A stretch of DNA of 64,000 nt from Desulfobulbaceae bacterium (lineage in GTDB: Bacteria; Desulfobacterota; Desulfobulbia; Desulfobulbales; SURF-16): contig JAHLLM010000003.1 in assembly GCA_020444175.1 (NCBI GenBank), positions 138,087-202,086 on the forward strand, read 5' to 3'. Made by a program: the position numbers and the translations under genes. Of the stretch, positions 35,775-43,739 are shown in pieces. The notes beneath the pieces were generated by a model. It saw only the letters and a program-made list of their open reading frames with translations, was not told the origin of the DNA and made no database searches. Within the stretch, counting starts at the first letter, position 1. Every line of letters starts with the position of its first letter.

Positions 35775-37196
35775 TTAAAACAATTTACTGTTTACAAGCA
35801 TATGGCAATAAATGCTAGCGGCATAACCTAATGCCACAACCGGAGCCCATTTAAGATGGGCGCCAAAAGTATAGTGTCCCCGCGCAGATCCCATTAAAGC
35901 GACACCTGCGGCTGAACCAATGGACAAAAGACTTCCACCGACGCCGGCGGTCAGGGTAACCAGCAGCCATTGCCCCAGGGACATGGCGGGGTCCATTGTC
36001 AGGACAGCAAACATAACCGGGATGTTATCAACAATGGCTGACAAAATACCAACCAGTGTATTGGCCGGAGTGGCACCCAGATCATGGTACATGGAATTTG
36101 ACACCATGGCCAGATAGCCGAATTGAGACAGGCCGCCTACGCAGAGGATAACTCCATAGAAAAAAAGCAGCGTATCCCACTCAGCTCTTGCCACGCGCCG
36201 GAACAGATCAAATGGGGCTGGAACATCTCCATTTGCCCGAACACCCAGGGGATTGTCATACTCCAACTGGCGATGTTCGTGGCGTTTAATGTAGTAACTG
36301 AAAAAACCAAGGTAAGAAAGGCCAAGCATCATGCCTGCTGCTGGAGGCATCTCAAGAAAATTATGGAAAGAAACCGCGGTAACGATTGTCATCAAAAAGA
36401 GTAAGATGATCCGTTTTGCGCCGAATTTCATCACAACCTTTTCATCGGCAGCATCTGGTCTTTCTTTGCTGATAAAAAAACTCATGATAAAGGCAGGAAT
36501 CAGCCAGTTGACCAGGGACGGAAGAAAAAGGGCAAAAAACTGGATGAATTGAACCTTACCTGTCTGCCAGACCATAAGAGTTGTAATATCGCCGAAGGGT
36601 GAAAATGCTCCACCGGCGTTGGCGCCGACCACGATGTTGATGCAGGCTATGGCAATAAATTTTTTATTGTCCCCGGCCACGGCAAGCACAACAGCTCCCA
36701 TAAGAAGAGCCGTGGTCAGGTTATCTGCGATCGGCGAAATAACAAATGCCAGCAGGCCTGTTATCCAGAAAACAACGCGCAGGGAAAAGCCCCGTGTCAC
36801 CAGCCACGAACGCAGCGCCTGAAAAACATTACGCTCTTCCATGGAATTGATGTACGTCATGGCCACCAACAGAAAGAGCATCAGCTCGGAGTATTCCATA
36901 ATATTATGGAGTATGGCATCATGGATAGCTTCCGGATGCCCCAACTGCTTATACAGGATTGCCAGCAGTACCCAGATTACTCCTGCCGCCAGCATGACAG
37001 GTTTACTTTTTCGTAAATGGATTTTCTCTTCAAAAATGACAAGCGTGTAAGCCAGAACAAAGAGAACCAGGGCCGCATACCCATATGGGGATGCGGTAAG
37101 ATTCCTAACCGTTTCAGCAGCACCTTCCCCGGATGACGCCAGAGCAGGTATGGCTGAAAACAGCGTTACAATAAGCGAATAAAATATTGCTTTCAT
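35775..37196 (-). CDS. nhaD: NhaD-type Na+/H+ antiporter
   Basis: 473 residues from MKAIFYSLIV (37196; the GTG nine bases upstream lies on the AAAGGTG site). A cleavable-looking signal (PALASSGEGA) precedes about 12 membrane segments. The NhaD motifs are visible: SPIADNLTTALLMGAVV, GANAGGAFSPFGDITTLMVWQ and SAIVDNIPVMFAVLTMDP. NhaD exports Na+ (or Li+) for H+ at alkaline pH. Its position between an SLC13 permease and stress genes under a sigma-54 promoter suggests induction with the stress module. Confidence 0.92.
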   Translation of the reverse strand: MKAIFYSLIVTLFSAIPALASSGEGAAETVRNLTASPYGYAALVLFVLAYTLVIFEEKIHLRKSKPVMLAAGVIWVLLAILYKQLGHPEAIHDAILHNIMEYSELMLFLLVAMTYINSMEERNVFQALRSWLVTRGFSLRVVFWITGLLAFVISPIADNLTTALLMGAVVLAVAGDNKKFIAIACINIVVGANAGGAFSPFGDITTLMVWQTGKVQFIQFFALFLPSLVNWLIPAFIMSFFISKERPDAADEKVVMKFGAKRIILLFLMTIVTAVSFHNFLEMPPAAGMMLGLSYLGFFSYYIKRHEHRQLEYDNPLGVRANGDVPAPFDLFRRVARAEWDTLLFFYGVILCVGGLSQFGYLAMVSNSMYHDLGATPANTLVGILSAIVDNIPVMFAVLTMDPAMSLGQWLLVTLTAGVGGSLLSIGSAAGVALMGSARGHYTFGAHLKWAPVVALGYAASIYCHMLVNSKLF

Positions 37197-37210
37197 ATGA
37201 GACACCTTTC

Positions 37211-37249
37211 AAAAAGAGGTACGAAATAAATTTCCCCGCACCTCTTTTA
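37211..37249 (-). terminator. hairpin between SLC13 permease and nhaD
   Basis: AAAAGAGGTGCG and CGTACCTCTTTTT form a stem on the minus strand, ending in T's, 15 bp before nhaD. It may act as an attenuator within the operon. Confidence 0.6.
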
Positions 37250-37315
37250 TTAATAGTCAAAAAACGATGGTATGAATGGGATAAATGGAGAGCATGTCGT
37301 GTCTCCTCATCACTC

Positions 37316-39121
37316 TTAAATACCGAAAAATACAACCATGGCAGCCATCATAACCACCAGGTAAAGAATGGTCATACCGCTTCCTGCCCGGAAATAATCT
37401 ATGGTCCTATACCCGCCGGGGCGCATAATGAGGGCATTCACCTGGTGAGTTGGCAACACAAAGGTATTTGAACAGGCAACAGCAACAACCATGGCTGCGA
37501 CCCGCGGGTCAGCTCCGGCAGAGTTGGCCATATTCATGGCCAGGGGCACCATGAGTACGGTTGCACCAACGTTTGAGGCAACCAGGGTAAAGAATGAGGT
37601 AAGAATACCGATGACTGTCAACAGAATCAAAGGCGAAACAGATCCCATGGCTCCCATGATTGTTTCAGCAATCAATTTTGCAGCCCCGGTTTTTTCAAAG
37701 GCAATACCAAGAGGAATTAACCCGCCAAGCAGAAAGACGGTCATCCAGTCCACTGAATCATAGGCCTCGTCTATGGACAGTACTTTTGTAAGCACCATGG
37801 ACAGAGCACCGGTAAGGAGTGCAATGGAAAGCTGTACATGAAAGCCGAGAATCATGATAAGAGAAAGAACCAGACTTCCAACAGCAAATTTCACCTTATC
37901 CGTACGAAGGATTTCACCCTGAACTTCCTCGGTGAAAACAAGATCTGGTTTTTCTTTGAGAAAATGAAACTTTTCCCACCGTCCCTGCATAAGCAGAGCA
38001 TCGCCGGGTTGCAGTTTAATTGTTGAGATGCCGCCGACAAATGTTTTGTTCTCCCTGAATATGGCAAGGGGATTCACGCCATAATGTTTGCGGAAAGAAA
38101 AATCGCGAAGGGTGCGTCCGGCCAGTTCAGAACGAGGAGAAATGATACCTTCCATAATTCCCGCGTTATTGGGAGAAAGCCCTTCGGCAAAGACGCTGAG
38201 ATCTTCTTTGATTTCCCAGCCAAATGATTTGGCCATCTTGACAACCAGCTCCGGAGTTCCTTCTACGGCAATGGTATCTCCCCCTGAAATTTTATCGGCA
38301 AAATCAGGTGAGAAATTTGTTATGCCCCCTTTTGAAGCGATGGCAACAACGCTTGCAAAGAAAATTGGCCTGATTTCCAGCTCTTCAAGAGTTTTTGGCC
38401 CTTTGAAGGATTCGGGGATGGCAATTTCAAAAAGTGTACCAATGTCCTGATAGGTACGTTGTAGATTTCCGGACATGGCGCCGGAACCCCCTTCATCACC
38501 CTGCCCGGAAGGAAGAATGAACCTTCCGAAAAGGACAAAATACACGAGGGCGGCAACAATCAGTGCAAGACCTACCGGGGTGACGGAAAAAAGCCCATAT
38601 GGTTCAATATTCGGGTCTGATATTTTCATTACGTCATTCAGTAGAATGAGGGGACTTGAACCGATCAGGGTGATACAACCGCCGATAATGGCACAAAAGC
38701 CCATGGGCATCAGTATCCGGGATACAGGAATATTTGTTTGGCGACAAATACGCTTGGCAGCCGGCATGAATAGCGCTGCAGCACCAATATTCTGCATGAA
38801 GCTCGAAATAAAAGCCACAGTTCCGGAAATGAGTACCATAATCCTGCTTTCACTTTTACCGGCAAATTTAAGCAGTACTCTGGCAAGTGAGTTCATGGCT
38901 CCGGTTTTATCTAATCCGGCGCCAATAATTATAACGGCAATGATTGAAACGACTGCATTACTCGAAAGACCGCTGATTGCCTCTTTGGGCGTAACCAGGC
39001 CAAGAAGTGGCAATAAGATCATCATCAGGATGCCGACAACATCAACACGCACCCATTCAAATACAAACATCAGGATGGCCAGAACAAGCACACCCATGAC
39101 GAGAATTACTGGTAAAGACAT
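37316..39121 (-). CDS. SLC13-type permease with RCK_C domains
   Basis: 601 residues. The DASS/SLC13 fold has motifs SSFMQNIGAAALFMPAAKRI and SNVGATVLMVPLAMNMA and about 11 membrane spans. The soluble middle (about 210-395) has two RCK_C-type domains (IVSPRSELAGRTLRDFSFRKHYGVNPLAIFRENKT-like segment near 320). It differs clearly from the SLC13 protein at 21.5 kb. Substrate unknown. It is the first large gene of the operon with nhaD, reading from the sigma-54 promoter at 39388-39403. Confidence 0.85.
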   Translation of the reverse strand: MSLPVILVMGVLVLAILMFVFEWVRVDVVGILMMILLPLLGLVTPKEAISGLSSNAVVSIIAVIIIGAGLDKTGAMNSLARVLLKFAGKSESRIMVLISGTVAFISSFMQNIGAAALFMPAAKRICRQTNIPVSRILMPMGFCAIIGGCITLIGSSPLILLNDVMKISDPNIEPYGLFSVTPVGLALIVAALVYFVLFGRFILPSGQGDEGGSGAMSGNLQRTYQDIGTLFEIAIPESFKGPKTLEELEIRPIFFASVVAIASKGGITNFSPDFADKISGGDTIAVEGTPELVVKMAKSFGWEIKEDLSVFAEGLSPNNAGIMEGIISPRSELAGRTLRDFSFRKHYGVNPLAIFRENKTFVGGISTIKLQPGDALLMQGRWEKFHFLKEKPDLVFTEEVQGEILRTDKVKFAVGSLVLSLIMILGFHVQLSIALLTGALSMVLTKVLSIDEAYDSVDWMTVFLLGGLIPLGIAFEKTGAAKLIAETIMGAMGSVSPLILLTVIGILTSFFTLVASNVGATVLMVPLAMNMANSAGADPRVAAMVVAVACSNTFVLPTHQVNALIMRPGGYRTIDYFRAGSGMTILYLVVMMAAMVVFFGI

Positions 39122-39160
39122 TTCATTTTCCTCTTATATTAAATAAAACCGTATATGTTA

Positions 39161-39274
39161 TTAATTTCTTCTCCACCTCTCTTTCTGGGGATGTGGTGGC
39201 CCTGTTGGGTAGTGAGCCGTTCTCCCCGTGGCTCCTGATTCCTCTTCATTTTTTATTTTTTCCAATGTCTGCAT
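39161..39274 (-). CDS. candidate 37-residue leader protein
   Basis: An open frame (MQTLEKIKNEEESG...) with a strong GGAGGAG site 9-10 bases before the ATG, situated between the sigma-54 promoter and the SLC13 gene, 39 bp before the latter. It is hydrophilic with a Trp/Arg-rich end (KERWRRN). No known family. The good ribosome site is the main support. Confidence 0.4.
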   Translation of the reverse strand: MQTLEKIKNEEESGATGRTAHYPTGPPHPQKERWRRN

Positions 39275-39387
39275 CTTAATTATTTCTCCTCCAAAGACGG
39301 TTATGCCTCCACTTCTTCGCCTTCACTCCTAACCATCTTCGCCTTTTTGTTTTTTTTCATTAGTGATGACGAATGATCGATGATCTG

Positions 39388-39403
39388 TGCAACCTGCATG
39401 CCA
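39388..39403 (-). promoter_or_regulatory. sigma-54 promoter of the SLC13-nhaD operon
   Basis: Minus strand TGGCATGCAGGTTGCA fits TGGCAYG-N4-TTGCA with GG-N10-GC spacing. The 267-bp leader to the SLC13 ATG includes the 37-codon frame. Confidence 0.75.
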
Positions 39404-39632
39404 TCTTATTTTTTTTCATTTTTTAGTTACGTTCTCTTATTTTTAATATGTGAAAACAGCTTTGATTGAGCATTTCTTTTCAGGATGAAAAGAATCTTTT
39501 TTTGTTGCAGAGTGAAACAGGAGAAAGGTTTGCAGCTCTTTTTTAAACTTTGAAGGCATGCTCTTCAAAAAAACCGTAACTTCTGAAAATTTGGTTAAAA
39601 ACCGAGACAGAAACGCCACACGTGCTACATTA

Positions 39633-39685
39633 TGCAACGTTGCAATAAGACACAGCGTTGCGCGATGCAACACTGTGTCTTATTG
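39633..39685. promoter_or_regulatory. enhancer-like palindromes in the divergent region
   Basis: TGCAACGTTGCA at 39633-39644 is followed by GTTGCGCGATGCAAC at 39657-39671, which is itself nested in a 13-bp inverted repeat CAATAAGACACAG / CTGTGTCTTATTG (39643-39655, 39673-39685). The 15-bp site matches those at 31306 and 33119. It lies between the SLC13 operon and the kinase gene. I see no convincing promoter for the kinase. Confidence 0.72.
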
Positions 39686-39869
39686 TACTAACAGGTTTCT
39701 TTTCTACGCTTGACAGAAAATGAGTATATGAGGCTGGCAAATAGTTCTATATAAGGAAAAGAAAAAAAAATGAGCACCAAATCACAAGAATACCACCAAT
39801 CGGTCTAAAAATTGCTTTGTGACTTTGAAGTTATTGTTACATGGTCAGTCTATATGAGGAGAAGTTTAA

Positions 39870-41333
39870 ATGTTTCAGTTAAACCTACGGCAGAAAATGG
39901 TCGCCTGTTTCAGCCTCCAGCTCATTTTTTATGGAGTGCTGGGCGTCACTTTCTTACGAGATTTCGAGATGTTCAATGAAGATGTCACCCTTCTGATGAA
40001 AGCTGGAAATCTCAGCAATATCTGTCTTGAAATCAGACGATATGAGAAAAACTTTATTATCAGACAGGACGAAGAGGACTTTAAAACAGTTCTCAATTAT
40101 ATAGACGAGGCGACAAATTATGTCCCCAGCATGCTTATGGACCTTCAGATTATGCCTCACCCCTATTACCTTAATGATCTGTCCGCAAAGCTAAATAAAT
40201 ACAGAATAGTCTTTGACACATACAGACAAACCTGCAGCGTAGACCAGGGGAATGGAGAATGCATTCCACAGGAGGAACTGCGCTCACTCGGCCACGAACT
40301 TGTCCAGATAAGTGAAGCTCTTGTCCAGTTTGAGCAACGTAAAATGGTCAATTTCATCAAATCATTCAAGACCAGACTCCTTCGTTCCGTGGCTTTTCTT
40401 ATAGTTCTGACTGTTTTTACTCTTATTGTCCTTTACAGTAATATCATTCTCCCCCTGAAATCTATTGAAAAGGCGGCAAGACGCGTTGCAAAAGGAACAT
40501 TCACCCTGTTGGAGGTTTCCGGCGCCTCCAAGAAAAAAGATGAGGTGAGCAGTGTCCTCCATGCCTTTAACAGTATGGTCATGGAACTGGAAGAAAAACA
40601 GGAGCAACTTTTTCAGGCCAAGAAACTCTCCTCAATCGGAACTCTTGCTTCCGGAACGGCTCACCAGATAAACAATCCTTTGAATAACATTTCAACCTCC
40701 TGCCAGCTGGCACTTTCGGAACTTGACGATGGGAACTGCCAATTTGTTGGAAAAATGCTGAGTACCATTGAACAGGAAACCCAGAGAGCCGGTGAAATTG
40801 TCCGGGGATTACTGGAATTTTCCAGGGTCCAGACTTTTGCCATGCATCCTGTATTTTTGAAAGAAATCGTGAAAAATGCCATGCGACTTGTTGCCAGTGA
40901 AGTTCCCCCCGGAGTCACCATAACCAAGGACATACCTGAAGACCTTGTTTTAAATCTTGACGAGCAGAAGATGGTGGAGGCACTCCTCAACCTGCTGATA
41001 AATGCAATCCAGGCAATATCCCCCCCTCCTGGAACTGTCTCCATCACAGCCACTGTCGACGAGCCCACGGATAAGGCGACCATTATAATTGAAGACACAG
41101 GAAAGGGTATTGACGAAGCAGATCTTCACAAAATTTTTGATCCTTTTTTTACCACTAAAAATGTAGATGAAGGAACGGGACTTGGCCTGGCAGTAGTTTA
41201 TGGAATTATAAAAAAACAAAACGGCTCAACAAGGGTAGAATCAGTGAAAGGAGAGGGAACACGATTTATCATCACATTGCCGGTCTGCCACGAGCCTGCA
41301 CGGCTTCGAAACGAATCTGTTATAAAAAATTAG
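39870..41333 (+). CDS. membrane sensor histidine kinase
   Basis: 487 residues. The first membrane segment (about 10-30), a periplasmic sensor region (about 31-170, helical, with two Cys in QTCSVDQGNGECIPQ) and a second membrane segment (about 170-195) are followed by HAMP (about 195-250), then the His box GTAHQINNPLNNI (about 267) and an ATPase domain: N box LNLLINAIQA, DTGKGI, DPFFTTK and GTGLGLAVVYGI. The phosphate is expected to go to the NtrC-type regulator that begins 10 bp downstream, and perhaps to the receiver domain in the nearby Lon. What it senses is unknown. Confidence 0.92.
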   Translation: MFQLNLRQKMVACFSLQLIFYGVLGVTFLRDFEMFNEDVTLLMKAGNLSNICLEIRRYEKNFIIRQDEEDFKTVLNYIDEATNYVPSMLMDLQIMPHPYYLNDLSAKLNKYRIVFDTYRQTCSVDQGNGECIPQEELRSLGHELVQISEALVQFEQRKMVNFIKSFKTRLLRSVAFLIVLTVFTLIVLYSNIILPLKSIEKAARRVAKGTFTLLEVSGASKKKDEVSSVLHAFNSMVMELEEKQEQLFQAKKLSSIGTLASGTAHQINNPLNNISTSCQLALSELDDGNCQFVGKMLSTIEQETQRAGEIVRGLLEFSRVQTFAMHPVFLKEIVKNAMRLVASEVPPGVTITKDIPEDLVLNLDEQKMVEALLNLLINAIQAISPPPGTVSITATVDEPTDKATIIIEDTGKGIDEADLHKIFDPFFTTKNVDEGTGLGLAVVYGIIKKQNGSTRVESVKGEGTRFIITLPVCHEPARLRNESVIKN

Positions 41334-41343
41334 CGAGAAAAAA

Positions 41344-42750
41344 ATGCCAGACCAGACAATACGCATACTTCTGGTTGATGACGAGGTTATCAATCTTGAA
41401 AACATAAGCCACTTTTTAGCCACTAAAGGCTATATTGTCGAAACCGCCGCAAACGGCACAGAGGCTGTTGGAAAGCTTTCCCATGAAAGCTTTGACCTTG
41501 TTATTACTGATCTGAAAATGGGCGACATGGACGGCGTACAGGTCATGCATGCCACAAAAGAACTGCAGCCCGACGCAGAAGTCATCATCATAACAGGATA
41601 TGCCACCATTGATTCGGCTGTGAATGCCATGGCACAGGGCGCTTTTTATTATCTTCCTAAACCGATAAAATTAAAAGAGCTGCACACCTTTGTCCAGAAA
41701 GCCATGGAAAAAACGCTGCTGAAACGGGAGATTACCCGCCTGCAGCAACGAATAAAAGCCAAAAAAGGGGTAACGCAGTTTGTCGGGCACAATCCCGCTA
41801 TCCTGAGACTGAAAGATTCCATTGCCCAATTTGCCCAGCTTGACTGCAATGTGCTCATAACAGGGGAAACAGGCACCGGCAAGGAGCTTGTGGCTCGAAC
41901 AATCTACGAGCTCAGCCCCAGGTCAAACAGGCGATTCCTGCCCATCAACTGTGGTGCCATGACCGAGGAACTCATGCTCAATGAACTCTTCGGCCATGAA
42001 AAAGAGGCCTTTACCGGGGCGGCAAAAATGCGTAAAGGGCTGTTGGAATCAGCCAATGGAGGAGTTGTTCTTTTTGATGAAATCGGCGAAATGCCAATCC
42101 CAATGCAGGTGAAATTGCTCCGCGTTCTGCAGGAGAAGAAAATTTTGCGCGTTGGCGGCACACAGGAGATACCTATTGATGTGAGAATCCTTGCTGCCAC
42201 GAATCGCGACCTTCTTGATGAGGCAAGAAAGGGTGATTTCAGACAGGACCTTTATTACCGTCTCAATGTTGTCTCTCTTCACATACCACCGCTCAGGGAA
42301 CGCAAAGACGATATCCCTCTCCTTGTAAACCATTTTCTTGCCAAATATTCTACCCCGGAAGGCTCAATTCGCAGTATTTCCCCGGAAGCACTGTTGCGGC
42401 TGCAGTCATATGATTTTCCAGGAAATGCCCGGGAACTTGAAAATATTATTGAACGATCACTGGCAATATGCGGGGAATCTGACGTTGACGCCCATCACCT
42501 TCCTGCCGAACTCGGTAACTATCAGTCATATCAGACACCCCCTCCTCAGCCAGACCAGAATTTAGGGCAACCTCAAAGCCTTGAAGACAACGAGAGAGAA
42601 TACATACTCTCCGTTCTGCAAAGTGTGGATGGCAATAAAACACAGGCAGCCAAAATTATCGGCATAGACAGGGTTTCTTTATGGCGAAAGATTAAACGGT
42701 ATAAAAATAAAGGACATGATGTTGATAAATATCTGCAGAAAAAAGAATAG
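41344..42750 (+). CDS. NtrC-type sigma-54 response regulator
   Basis: 468 residues: receiver domain (about 8-120, VITDLKMGDMDG with Asp about 56, IITGYAT, PKPIKL), AAA+ domain (about 145-385: GETGTGKELVART, FDEIGEMPI, NARELENIIERSL) and a C-terminal Fis-type HTH (NKTQAAKIIGIDRVSLWRKIKRY). The sigma-54 contact loop reads EAFTGA where GAFTGA is usual; FTGA is kept. The receiver is strikingly like the one in the Lon protein. It probably activates the three sigma-54 promoters in this region by binding GTTGCGCRWTGCAAC-type palindromes. It is translated with the kinase (10-bp gap). Confidence 0.94.
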   Translation: MPDQTIRILLVDDEVINLENISHFLATKGYIVETAANGTEAVGKLSHESFDLVITDLKMGDMDGVQVMHATKELQPDAEVIIITGYATIDSAVNAMAQGAFYYLPKPIKLKELHTFVQKAMEKTLLKREITRLQQRIKAKKGVTQFVGHNPAILRLKDSIAQFAQLDCNVLITGETGTGKELVARTIYELSPRSNRRFLPINCGAMTEELMLNELFGHEKEAFTGAAKMRKGLLESANGGVVLFDEIGEMPIPMQVKLLRVLQEKKILRVGGTQEIPIDVRILAATNRDLLDEARKGDFRQDLYYRLNVVSLHIPPLRERKDDIPLLVNHFLAKYSTPEGSIRSISPEALLRLQSYDFPGNARELENIIERSLAICGESDVDAHHLPAELGNYQSYQTPPPQPDQNLGQPQSLEDNEREYILSVLQSVDGNKTQAAKIIGIDRVSLWRKIKRYKNKGHDVDKYLQKKE

Positions 42751-42957
42751 CCAGTTTGTAGAAATCGCTAAAAATGACTTCTTCCGAGCCAGACGGCAAA
42801 AGTTTTTCCCTTCACCACCCACCCCCCATTTTCACTTGCCATAACGGCCTTATCAAAGCACAACTGGTTTAGTTGACGCAGAAAGAATAGTCAAGACAAG
42901 AATCAACCTATCTATCCCACACACCTGGCACCTCAACTTACATTTTAGGCGTAGCGG

Positions 42958-43701
42958 CTATTTAAAGTAATTCAACAAGGCATGCAGGGTGGTAAGCGGA
43001 TGGGGAGGACAGCCCGGAATATAGAGATCAACCGGAATAAGGCTGTCAAGGTCACCGACAATCTCATCACTGCCATAAAAAGGGCCGCCTGAAATGGAAC
43101 AGGCACCGCTGGCAATAACTACTTTTGGTGAAGGAACTGCTTCAAATGTAGAAATCACCGCTGCCTTCATATTCCGTGAAATCGGGCCGGTTACATGGAT
43201 ACCATCGGCATGGCGGGGAGATGCGACAAACTGGATACCAAAACGAGCCAGATCAAAGAAAGGCGTATTTAAAACGTTGGTGTCTGCCTCACAGGCATTG
43301 CACCCTGCTGCAGATATCTGGCGCAACTGAAGGGAGCGCCCGAACAGTTTCTTGAAATGCTTCTTTGAGTGCTCAGCAAGCTCAGGCAAGCTCCCGCCTG
43401 TGAGCAAATCACTTTTGTTTGCAACACCCAACTCAAAATTCTGGCTGAACTGAATAAATTTTCCCCCTGACAGAGTCTCACATAACCCGCAGAAAACACA
43501 CCTGCCCAGATCAATTTTTTTGCTTTGAGCATCAATAGCGTCTTGAGGGCAGCTGTCAGCACAGAGCTTGACAAGGGCCTGATCACAATTTGAATCTATT
43601 CTGGGCAGTCCGCGAAATCTTTTATAGAGAGAAATAGGCTCCTTGGGGTATTTAGATGTCCGGTGGCCCTGTTCCAGTCGATTTTTTATTACTTCATACA
43701 T
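42958..43701 (-). CDS. Hyf/Ehr-type small subunit fused to a ferredoxin domain
   Basis: 247 residues. The N-terminal part (about 30-90) has cysteine clusters CDQALVKLCADSCP and CVFCGLC, fitting a HyfH/NuoI-like 2[4Fe-4S] ferredoxin. The rest is a NuoB/HycG/HyfI-type small subunit: SAAGCNACEADTNVL, HADGIHVTGPISRNM, ASGACSISGGPFYG and LYIPGCPPHPLTTLHAL, with the four cysteines that hold the proximal (N2-type) cluster. The fusion of ferredoxin and small subunit is a shortened version of separate hyfH and hyfI genes. It is the last gene of the complex. Confidence 0.88.
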   Translation of the reverse strand: MYEVIKNRLEQGHRTSKYPKEPISLYKRFRGLPRIDSNCDQALVKLCADSCPQDAIDAQSKKIDLGRCVFCGLCETLSGGKFIQFSQNFELGVANKSDLLTGGSLPELAEHSKKHFKKLFGRSLQLRQISAAGCNACEADTNVLNTPFFDLARFGIQFVASPRHADGIHVTGPISRNMKAAVISTFEAVPSPKVVIASGACSISGGPFYGSDEIVGDLDSLIPVDLYIPGCPPHPLTTLHALLNYFK

Positions 43702-43739
43702 AACAACACCTTAAATGTCTCATAACAGCTGAGATTCTC

